From NCBI GenBank assembly GCA_934358405.1, contig CAKRKL010000109.1:1-6689 (forward strand): a DNA stretch of 6,689 bases. The letters are read 5' to 3'. Below the pieces are notes generated by a model, which had not been told where the DNA came from, did not search any database, and saw only the letters and a list, made by a program, of their open reading frames with translations. Positions 1 through 4,858 of the stretch are shown here, one piece after another. Numbering within the stretch: position 1 is the stretch's first letter; every line of letters begins with the position of its first letter. The DNA is from an uncultured Blautia sp. Its GTDB lineage: Bacteria; Bacillota; Clostridia; Lachnospirales; Lachnospiraceae. The translations under genes and the position numbers were made by a program.

Positions 1-152
1 TAAGCATAGGAAATTCTGGTTTTGGTTGTGGTACGTGGCTCAATGGCACGAAAGAAATCCCTGCAAAATGGAGGCAAGGTTTTCAGAACGTCACGAAGCC
101 GCAAGGTATTTTCAACGTCAGTTTGTTCGTGGTAAGTGACTTTTTTATCCAT
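1..152 (-). CDS. Tyrosine recombinase/integrase, N-terminal fragment (runs off window)
   Basis: Only the first 50 codons are visible, starting at ATG 152-150; the gene continues beyond position 1. The peptide begins MDKKVTYHEQ and contains LPPFCRDFFRAIEPRT followed by TKTRISYA. A hydrophobic FCRDFFR segment leading into a T-x-x-T-R-x-x-Y-A stretch resembles the SAM-like, core-DNA-binding N-terminal domain of phage-integrase-type tyrosine recombinases as found in Clostridia. The catalytic domain with its Arg/His/Arg/Tyr residues would lie outside the window, so activity cannot be judged. The start is well supported by an AAAGGAG ribosome binding site 8 nt upstream. The gene points away from the operon to its right, across a gap of about 350 nt. 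Whether it is a chromosomal Xer-like enzyme or the integrase of an element whose edge is here cannot be decided from this fragment. Confidence 0.72.
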   Translation of the reverse strand, partial: MDKKVTYHEQTDVENTLRLRDVLKTLPPFCRDFFRAIEPRTTTKTRISYA

Positions 153-352
153 GAAAAATTCTCCTTTATAAAGTTCGTTGTTTATAGAATGTGATGATAA
201 ATGTATAGCTGCGTTTCAACTAAGACAACGGGCACTGATATGTAAGGTAATAAAGTACATGGCAATGAGAAATAAAATTCTAAAAAGCAACGGGTAAACA
301 ATAAAATAATTAGCAAAAAATGCAATTAAAAACAAAGCCCCAAAATACAGTC
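153..352. other. AT-rich non-coding stretch upstream of the recombinase
   Basis: Apart from the recombinase ribosome binding site I see nothing firm here. The stretch is A/T rich and has only very short open frames without good ribosome binding sites. No clear -35/-10 pair is present on either strand. It presumably contains the 5' untranslated leader and promoter of the recombinase. Confidence 0.5.
161..167 (-). promoter_or_regulatory. Ribosome binding site of the recombinase gene
   Basis: The minus strand reads AAAGGAG, 8 nt before ATG 152-150. This fixes the start of the truncated recombinase gene. I found no convincing promoter further upstream: a TATACA-like box near 206-211 has only a poor, badly spaced -35 partner. 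Confidence 0.75.
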
Positions 353-506
353 TAGATGGCCATTAAACGGCCAAATAGCCGTTTATCCAGAGAAGTGGCT
401 CCTTTTAGGGCCCATCTATATGAAAAACTCGGGTTTGTCGTATAGATAAAGATAAGGAACATAATGCCGGATCAGCCACTTCTTCTGGCTTTTCCGGCGC
501 TATGTT
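353..506. other. Highly structured intergenic element with competing helices
   Basis: Five helices can be drawn. Helix A pairs 353-361 with 409-418 (9 bp, C411 bulged). Inside it, helix A1 pairs 364-371 with 378-385 (8 bp perfect, 6-nt loop). Helix B pairs 414-428 with 433-447 (15 positions, one T-G wobble, one A-G mismatch, TCGG loop). Helix E pairs 387-400 with 474-488 (14 bp, one bulged T). Helix D pairs 458-506 with itself. A and B compete for 414-418, because both partners carry TAGAT. E and D compete for 474-488. No reading frame explains these pairings. Helix quality does not show which strand matters: one wobble weakly favours the plus strand, while gene direction favours the minus strand. 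I recognise no Rfam-type family. It could be a structured RNA, an attenuator or a DNA site folded during recombination; the function is unknown. Confidence 0.6.
458..506 (-). terminator. Hairpin at the dtd stop codon, possible weak terminator
   Basis: The arms are 458-463 with 501-506 (AACATA/TATGTT), 466-471 with 493-498 (GCCGGA/TCCGGC) and 474-477 with 487-490 (AGCC/GGCT). They are separated by 2x2 internal loops and close on a 9-nt loop. On the minus strand the hairpin begins inside the TAA stop codon of dtd, so it is well placed to end the transporter-dtd transcript. The tract after it, CCTTATCTTTATC, is only moderately U-rich, so intrinsic termination is uncertain. Its inner arm can pair instead with 387-400. 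Confidence 0.4.
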
Positions 507-951
507 ACATAATCAACTCATCCAGCATCACTGTAAATGGCCCGTCATTTTCAAGGGAAAGCTTCATGTCGGCGCCAAACACACCGTGCTGAACAACCGG
601 AACAACCTTGGCAGCTTCCTTTAACATGTATTCATAAAGTTCATTTGCCTGATCCGGTGCGCCCGCATCTGTAAAGCTTGGCCGGTTTCCCTTTTTACAG
701 TTTGCATACAGGGTAAATTGTGAAACCATCAAAAGCTCTCCATTTACATCTGCCAGGGAAAGGTTTGTTTTGCCATTTTCATCCTCAAAAATCCGAAGCC
801 CAAGCATTTTCTTCAGGTATTTATCTGCAATTTCTCTGGTGTCATTCTGTCCAACGCCTACCAGAACAAGAAATCCTTTTCCGATGCTTCCGACGATTTC
901 ATTATTCACTTTAACCTCGGCATGATTGACACGCTGTATCAAAAGTCTCAT
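505..951 (-). CDS. dtd: D-aminoacyl-tRNA deacylase
   Basis: The product is 148 residues, the usual length for bacterial DTD. DTD is a cytoplasmic homodimer that hydrolyses D-amino acids (and glycine mischarged on tRNA-Ala) from tRNA, protecting translation from wrong-chirality substrates. Two family signatures are clear. The SQFTL motif is at residues 77-81. The NDGPFT motif at 135-140 carries the Gly137-Pro138 pair that, in this family, forms the cis-Gly-Pro chirality filter. GNRPSF (88-93) and FGADM (125-129) are also typical. The N-terminus [13 protein letters not shown] matches the family start, and a weak AAGGATGG ribosome binding site overlaps the end of the upstream gene. Only 3 nt separate it from the AI-2E transporter stop codon, so the two genes are almost certainly cotranscribed. 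The stop codon lies at the edge of a hairpin. Confidence 0.96.
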   Translation of the reverse strand: MRLLIQRVNHAEVKVNNEIVGSIGKGFLVLVGVGQNDTREIADKYLKKMLGLRIFEDENGKTNLSLADVNGELLMVSQFTLYANCKKGNRPSFTDAGAPDQANELYEYMLKEAAKVVPVVQHGVFGADMKLSLENDGPFTVMLDELIM

Positions 952-954
952 AGT

Positions 955-2394
955 TTATTGTCCATCCTTTTTACTGTTTTTTTTCTGTTGGTACTCTTCC
1001 ACTAATTGTCTGACTTTTTTCCAAATTATTCTGGAATATTTCTGTATAAAGGCCCAGACTGTGGTAAGAATTTTCTGTACTGTCTTTAGCACTGTAAGGA
1101 TAAATTGCAGCATTGCAGTGCGTCTTGGAGTCTGATTGTTCCGCGGCTCCTCTTTCTGGAAAAGAATTGGTTCGTGGGTCTCAGGATCCAGGCAGTCAAT
1201 GTTTACGTAGGTCTGCTCCTGATCCGGTACATTCTTATGAATAAGGCTGATGTGAATCAGCTTATCCAGTGCTGCATAAAGAACTGCAAATACAGGAACT
1301 CCAATAAGCATACCAGGAATTCCAAAAATACCGCCTCCAACAAGGATTGCAACGATAACAAGGAAGCTTGACAGGCCTGTAGACTCTCCCAGGATCTTGG
1401 GACCAAGAATATTGCCGTCAAACTGCTGGAGCGCAAGGATGAAAAGCGCGAAATAAATCGCCTGCATGGGGTCCACAAGAAGAATCAGGAAAATACTTGG
1501 AATAGCTCCCAGGTAAGGCCCAAAAAACGGAATCACGTTGGTTACGCCGATGATCACACTGATCAAAAGGATATACGGCATGTTCAGAAGATTCATGCCA
1601 ATGTAACACAGAACGCCGATAATGGCGGAATCCAGTATTTTTCCAATAAAGAATCCGATAAAGGTCTTATTGGTAAAGCGCATGGAATGAATGATAAAAT
1701 TTGCATGCCTTGGAGTAAATATGGCGTATGAAAACATTTTCGCCTTGGCGGTAAAGCCTTCTTTGTCTGCCATCAGGTAAAGGGAAACAATGGCTCCTAT
1801 AAGGAAATTCTTCAGAAAATTGATCAGCTCAAATACACCGGCAGAGATGTTCTTCAGCATCTCCTGCATCTGAGGAAGAATGTTCTGCGTCAGATAATTC
1901 TGGGCATTTAAGGTGTACTGATTGATGGTATCAAGTGCTTCACTATTCAGATTCCATCTCTCCACAAAACTCTGCAGCCATGCCTGGATGACTTTCACAT
2001 AAGAAGGAAAGCTGTAAATCAGGTTCATAACGCTTCGGATCAGCTCCGGAAGAATCATCATGAGCAGTGCGTAGATAAGGGCCAGGAAAAGGAACATGCA
2101 GAAAATAACACATGCCCAGCGGATTGCTTTTCGTCCCTTGGTTCCAATGGAGATATCCTTCTTATCAAGAAGAGGATAAACAATGGTTTTCTCCAAAAAA
2201 TTAAGAAGGGGTGTGAGAAGAAATGCAATTACCACACCGTAAACAATAGGTGTAAGGATTCCAAGAAAGGTCTGGATTCCGGTGATAAGAGTTTTCATAT
2301 GGAAAACTCCATAATAAAAAAGCATACTGGCTGCAATTACAAGGAAGGCAGTCACTCCCCAACGAACGTGTTGATTGTCCCAGCGTAATTTCAT
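955..2394 (-). CDS. AI-2E family transporter (PF01594-type membrane protein)
   Basis: The product is a 479-residue polytopic membrane protein. Hydrophobic segments lie at about 12-32, 39-66, 88-117, 189-208, 244-268, 272-287, 298-323 and 341-375. A long polar stretch at 118-185 fits the soluble insertion typical of the family. Family hallmarks are NVIPFFGPYLGAIPS (286-300), DGNILGPKILG (326-336) and the glycine-rich GGGIFGIPGMLIGVP (353-367). Members include the AI-2 exporter TqsA, the PerM proteins and Na+/H+ antiporter-like proteins, so the substrate cannot be assigned. An additional hydrophilic, Lys/Arg-rich tail follows at about 385-479 with an amphipathic segment near 428-460, making the protein longer than many relatives. 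The start has AGGAGGA at 2407-2413, 12 nt upstream, and a good promoter at 2455-2483. dtd follows after 3 nt. Confidence 0.9.
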   Translation of the reverse strand: MKLRWDNQHVRWGVTAFLVIAASMLFYYGVFHMKTLITGIQTFLGILTPIVYGVVIAFLLTPLLNFLEKTIVYPLLDKKDISIGTKGRKAIRWACVIFCMFLFLALIYALLMMILPELIRSVMNLIYSFPSYVKVIQAWLQSFVERWNLNSEALDTINQYTLNAQNYLTQNILPQMQEMLKNISAGVFELINFLKNFLIGAIVSLYLMADKEGFTAKAKMFSYAIFTPRHANFIIHSMRFTNKTFIGFFIGKILDSAIIGVLCYIGMNLLNMPYILLISVIIGVTNVIPFFGPYLGAIPSIFLILLVDPMQAIYFALFILALQQFDGNILGPKILGESTGLSSFLVIVAILVGGGIFGIPGMLIGVPVFAVLYAALDKLIHISLIHKNVPDQEQTYVNIDCLDPETHEPILFQKEEPRNNQTPRRTAMLQFILTVLKTVQKILTTVWAFIQKYSRIIWKKVRQLVEEYQQKKNSKKDGQ

Positions 2395-2406
2395 AGTATT
2401 CGATCG

Positions 2407-2413
2407 TCCTCCT
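2407..2413 (-). promoter_or_regulatory. Ribosome binding site of the AI-2E transporter gene
   Basis: AGGAGGA on the minus strand is a near-perfect Shine-Dalgarno sequence, though its 12-nt spacing to ATG 2394-2392 is a little long. No alternative in-frame start codon lies between the two, so the chosen start stands. Confidence 0.75.
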
Positions 2414-2454
2414 GAAACATAATTGCTGAAAATAAAGTAACAGCGGTTCTTTTT

Positions 2455-2483
2455 ATTATAACATATTATTATTCTGCTGTCTT
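2455..2483 (-). promoter_or_regulatory. Sigma-A-type promoter of the transporter-dtd operon
   Basis: The -10 box is a perfect TATAAT at 2455-2460 (minus strand). The -35 box AAGACA at 2478-2483 matches TTGACA at four of six positions, with the ideal 17-bp spacer. Transcription should start near 2447-2449, giving a leader of roughly 55 nt. The promoter lies just downstream of the hairpin and T-tract that closes the preceding gene, as expected for an independent unit. Confidence 0.7.
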
Positions 2484-2486
2484 ATT

Positions 2487-2571
2487 AAAAAAGTATAAAA
2501 TATAAAGAAGCTCACTTCTCTCCTGCCTGGTACGTATTTCAGACACGATTCTGAAAAGAAGTGAGCTTCTT
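2487..2571 (-). terminator. Composite two-stem terminator after the cytidylate kinase-like gene
   Basis: A perfect 15-bp inverted repeat pairs 2505-2519 (AAGAAGCTCACTTCT) with 2557-2571. The enclosed 37 nt contain a second perfect 7-bp stem, 2537-2543 with 2550-2556, that abuts the outer arm directly, so the two may stack. On the minus strand the outer stem is followed by a T-rich tract that ends in TTTTTT (2504 down to 2487). It lies 39 nt past the stop codon of the upstream gene and just before the next promoter, so termination of the cytidylate kinase-like transcript is the likely role. The large internal loop is unusual for a simple intrinsic terminator. Confidence 0.65.
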
Positions 2572-2610
2572 ATGCATCAAACCCTGAGCAGGCTTGAATT
2601 TATCATTTCT

Positions 2611-3252
2611 TTATTTTTTCTTCAGATCATCAAAAATATGTATGGTATTGATGATCGCCTGTGCTGCACCCTCAATGCCAAGACATCCGCTGTCAATGCT
2701 AAGGCTGTAACCGGAGGCTGCGCCCCATTTCTTATTGGTGTAATAGTTATAATAGCTTGCACGGCTCTTGTCCGTCTTGACGATCATATCCTTGGCTTCC
2801 TTCGGAGTCTTGTTATATTTACCTGCAATACGCTTGATTCTCCAGTCCAGATCTGCATGGATAAATACACTGAAGCAGTCTTTATTATCTGCAAGTGCAT
2901 AATCTGCGCAGCGACCTACCATAACACACGGTCCTTCTGCAGCCAGCTTCTTGATTGCTTCAAATTGTGCAAGGAAAACTTTATGGTTCATAGGCATGTC
3001 TGTAAATCCTGCAGAAGAATATCCAAAAGAATAGGTATCCATTACAAGAGAATACAGGAAGCTGTTGGTAGGCTTCTCGTCGTGATTCTCAAATAATTCC
3101 TTACAAATGCCGCTGTCATTTGCCGCATGCTCCAGAAGCTCCTTATCGTAGCACTTGATTCCGAAATATTTCGCTACTTCCTGACCAATCTGTCTTCCGG
3201 CACTTCCATATTCACGTCCGATGGTAATAATTGAACTTGTAGTATTGTTCAT
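2611..3252 (-). CDS. Cytidylate kinase-like family protein
   Basis: The product has 213 residues from the chosen start. It begins with a short strand followed by GREYGSAGRQIG (12-23), the degenerate phosphate-binding loop of the Cytidylate_kin2 (PF13189) proteins, related to CMP kinase. Further family-like elements are MVGRCADYAL (111-120), FIHADLDWRIKRI (130-142), TDKSRASYYNYYT (160-172) and YSLSIDSG (182-189). The fold suggests a nucleotide-binding P-loop kinase in the cytoplasm. The phosphorylated substrate is unknown, and this is probably not the essential CMP kinase Cmk. I chose ATG 3252 because AGAAGGGAG lies 8 nt upstream. A start 14 codons earlier (ATG 3294) has no ribosome binding site and would leave a leader of only about a dozen nt. 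It has its own promoter and is followed by a hairpin terminator, so it appears monocistronic. Confidence 0.88.
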   Translation of the reverse strand: MNNTTSSIITIGREYGSAGRQIGQEVAKYFGIKCYDKELLEHAANDSGICKELFENHDEKPTNSFLYSLVMDTYSFGYSSAGFTDMPMNHKVFLAQFEAIKKLAAEGPCVMVGRCADYALADNKDCFSVFIHADLDWRIKRIAGKYNKTPKEAKDMIVKTDKSRASYYNYYTNKKWGAASGYSLSIDSGCLGIEGAAQAIINTIHIFDDLKKK

Positions 3253-3260
3253 AGCTGCCA

Positions 3261-3269
3261 CTCCCTTCT
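3261..3269 (-). promoter_or_regulatory. Ribosome binding site deciding the cytidylate kinase-like start
   Basis: AGAAGGGAG on the minus strand lies 8 nt before ATG 3252-3250. It sits inside the frame that would be coding if the upstream ATG at 3294 were used, which argues that translation begins at 3252. Confidence 0.75.
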
Positions 3270-3281
3270 GTAATTCCTTTA

Positions 3282-3301
3282 CTGTGAATGGCATTTCACA
3301 G
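3282..3301 (-). other. Perfect 7-bp hairpin near the 5' end of the cytidylate kinase-like mRNA
   Basis: CTGTGAA and TTCACAG (3282-3288 and 3295-3301) form a perfect stem with a 6-nt loop. The predicted transcription start is about 3307-3309, so the hairpin sits almost at the mRNA 5' end, ahead of the ribosome binding site. The loop holds the ATG of the rejected upstream start. It might protect the 5' end from decay or serve as an operator; this is inference from position only. Confidence 0.45.
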
Positions 3302-3314
3302 GTTTTGTAACACT

Positions 3315-3344
3315 ATTATACACTACATCAGTACGAATTGACAA
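3315..3344 (-). promoter_or_regulatory. Sigma-A-type promoter of the cytidylate kinase-like gene
   Basis: The -35 box is TTGTCA at 3339-3344 (five of six matches to TTGACA). The -10 box is a perfect TATAAT at 3315-3320, and the spacer is 18 bp. The -35 box begins at the base after the rluD stop codon. Upstream DNA on the template side is very A/T rich, which could act as an UP-like element. The resulting leader to ATG 3252 is about 55 nt. Confidence 0.8.
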
Positions 3345-4259
3345 CTATTTTCTTAATTTTTCTAACAAATTAAGAAAATATTCTGGCAAAGGAGCTGAAA
3401 ACTCCATATACTCTCCTGTTCTTGGGTGGACAAAGCCAAGTACCATGGCATGCAGAGTCTGCCCCTGGAGATGATAGGGATTTTTGCCGGAGCCATAGAT
3501 TTCATCTCCGAGAAGAGGATGCCCAAGACTTGTCATGTGTACGCGAATCTGATGAGTGCGGCCTGTTTCCAGACGGCATTCTATGTAGGTAGCATTTCCG
3601 AAACGCTCCAGAACCTTATAATGGGTGATGGCATCCTTTCCGTTTTTGTAGTTGATAGCCATTTTTTTTCGGTCAATGGGATGGCGCCCGATTGGGCCCT
3701 CTACGGTTCCCTCATCCTCTTTGAGATTTCCGGCTACAATGGCGCGGTAACGGCGTTTTATGGTGTGATTCTTCAGCTGCTGGGCCAGCTCCCGGTGAGC
3801 AGTGTCATTTTTGCATACAAGAAGTGCTCCGGTGGTATCCTTATCAATGCGGTGGACAATTCCGGGACGCATCACGCCGTTGATTCCGGAAAGATTTCCC
3901 TGACAGTGATACATGATGGCATTGACTAAGGTACCGCTTGTATGGCCATTGGCTGGATGTACAACCATTCCTTTTGGCTTATTGACGATCAGTACGTCAT
4001 CATCCTCATACAGAATATCAAGGGGAATATTTTCCGGGAGAATATCCGGCTCGCTTAAATCCGGCACGGTGATCTGCACCAGGTCGTTTGTCTGTACTTT
4101 ATAATTTGCTTTTACTGTCTTTCCATTGACGGTTACGCCCTGCTCTTTCAGAAGCTTCTGAAGATAAGAGCGGGAAAGCTCTTCATATTTATCAGAAAGG
4201 CAGCGGTCTATGCGAACCCCTGCCTCCTGATCTGCTGCGGTGAACTCTAACAGTTCCAT
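3345..4259 (-). CDS. rluD: Ribosomal large subunit pseudouridine synthase, RluA/RluD family
   Basis: The product has 304 residues, typical for the RluA/C/D family. These enzymes isomerise uridines to pseudouridine; RluD modifies helix 69 of 23S rRNA. An N-terminal S4 RNA-binding domain covers about residues 13-65, with SYLQKLLKEQGVTVNGK inside it. The catalytic domain follows: VLIVNKPKGMVVHP (89-102), the active-site motif HRIDKDTTG (136-144) with the catalytic aspartate at 139, and ETGRTHQIRVHM (231-242). The exact target (RluD, RluC or a Bacillus YlyB-like site) cannot be fixed from sequence alone. ATG 4259 is preceded by GGAGAGGAG. The gene follows lspA by 59 nt, a common pairing in Firmicutes. 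Its last codons coincide with a perfect AT-rich inverted repeat and lie directly against the next promoter. Confidence 0.93.
   Translation of the reverse strand: MELLEFTAADQEAGVRIDRCLSDKYEELSRSYLQKLLKEQGVTVNGKTVKANYKVQTNDLVQITVPDLSEPDILPENIPLDILYEDDDVLIVNKPKGMVVHPANGHTSGTLVNAIMYHCQGNLSGINGVMRPGIVHRIDKDTTGALLVCKNDTAHRELAQQLKNHTIKRRYRAIVAGNLKEDEGTVEGPIGRHPIDRKKMAINYKNGKDAITHYKVLERFGNATYIECRLETGRTHQIRVHMTSLGHPLLGDEIYGSGKNPYHLQGQTLHAMVLGFVHPRTGEYMEFSAPLPEYFLNLLEKLRK
3347..3379. repeat. Perfect 13-bp AT-rich inverted repeat at the rluD 3' end
   Basis: ATTTTCTTAATTT (3347-3359) is the exact reverse complement of 3367-3379, with 7 nt between. It encodes the last residues of RluD (about FLNLLEKLRK), so the symmetry exists inside coding sequence. 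It ends 2 bp before the -35 box of the next gene. A poly-T tract suited to termination is missing on both sides, so an operator or an UP-like element is more plausible than a terminator. Confidence 0.6.
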
Positions 4260-4318
4260 ATTTTATCAAAACTCCTCTCCGGCATGAAGGCTAAATAAAA
4301 AGGCCTTATACCTGATGC

Positions 4319-4852
4319 TCACAGTTTCAGAAAATCAAAATCATCCTCTTCCTTGTAACGGAAAAAAATGAGAAGTACCAGTGCGGCAATTCCGCAGGTT
4401 ACGTAAATATCTGCTACGTTAAAGGTTGGGAAATCAATCAGGGAAAAATAGATAAAATCTACAACATACCCCCGGAAAATGCGATCCAAAAAGTTCCCCA
4501 TAGCTCCGGAAAATACAATTGCTGCTGTAAGAAGCAAAGGCTCATAATATGTGGTAGCCGGAGCTTTTATAAACAGATAGATAATCATTACAAAAAAAAC
4601 AAGACAGATTAAAATCAGAAACAACAGCTTTCCCTGGAGCAGTCCGAAGGCCATGCCTTTATTTTCCAGATACCGAAGCTGCAGCACATTTCTGATAAGA
4701 GTAAATCCATCTGTGTTCTTTAAATATCGTACTGCAAAAAGCTTTGTAAGCTGATCCAAAAGCACCAGAAGCAGAATAAGTAAAGCTCCCGCTGCTTTCG
4801 GTATCTTAAGAGGCTTTGTTTTTTTGTCTGAGGATGATGTCTGTGAACTCAT
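4319..4852 (-). CDS. lspA: Lipoprotein signal peptidase (signal peptidase II)
   Basis: The product has 177 residues. This integral membrane aspartic protease cleaves the signal peptide of prolipoproteins after the lipidated cysteine is formed. Four hydrophobic segments are visible: about 21-40, 77-95, 105-120 and 149-164. Family motifs are DQLTKLFA (33-40), ENKGMAFG (63-70), GNFLDRIFRGYVVDF (119-133) and FNVADIY (144-150). The catalytic aspartates of the family correspond to Asp123 (in the N-x-x-D-R motif) and Asp148 (in the F-N-x-A-D motif), both present. The N-terminus has a longer Ser/Lys-rich cytoplasmic stretch (1-18) than many homologues, and the C-terminus is acidic. The start codon lies 6 nt after the aroB stop, with an AGGTGA ribosome binding site overlapping the end of aroB, which points to tight coupling. 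rluD follows. Confidence 0.95.
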   Translation of the reverse strand: MSSQTSSSDKKTKPLKIPKAAGALLILLLVLLDQLTKLFAVRYLKNTDGFTLIRNVLQLRYLENKGMAFGLLQGKLLFLILICLVFFVMIIYLFIKAPATTYYEPLLLTAAIVFSGAMGNFLDRIFRGYVVDFIYFSLIDFPTFNVADIYVTCGIAALVLLIFFRYKEEDDFDFLKL

Positions 4853-4858
4853 AAGACA

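Noticed and set aside
196..240. Possible recombinase promoter (TTGTCT with TATACA)
   Set aside because: The spacer is only about 15 bp and both boxes are weak; not strong enough to list as a feature.
251..360. Tiny plus-strand frames (about 11-12 codons) in the dtd-recombinase gap
   Set aside because: They are too short, lack good ribosome binding sites, and start codons are expected by chance in AT-rich DNA.
391..2571. Shared AGAAGTG core in the 387-488 helix and the 2505-2571 hairpin, considered as a dispersed repeat
   Set aside because: The shared core is only seven bases and the flanks differ, so chance is sufficient.
2572..3096. Plus-strand open frame of 174 codons opposite the cytidylate kinase-like gene
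   Set aside because: The minus-strand frame has clear family motifs, a promoter and a ribosome binding site. The plus-strand peptide has no recognisable features and begins at the edge of the terminator hairpin.
3253..3294. 14-residue N-terminal extension of the cytidylate kinase-like protein
   Set aside because: There is no ribosome binding site before ATG 3294, it lies too close to the predicted transcription start, and its ATG sits in a hairpin loop.
3426..3929. Plus-strand open frame of 167 codons opposite rluD
   Set aside because: It overlaps the catalytic core of rluD fully and has no supporting signals.
4287..4307. Small hairpin AAGGC/GCCTT between lspA and rluD
   Set aside because: Only 5 bp with a large A/T loop and no convincing T-tract; more likely chance than a terminator inside the operon.
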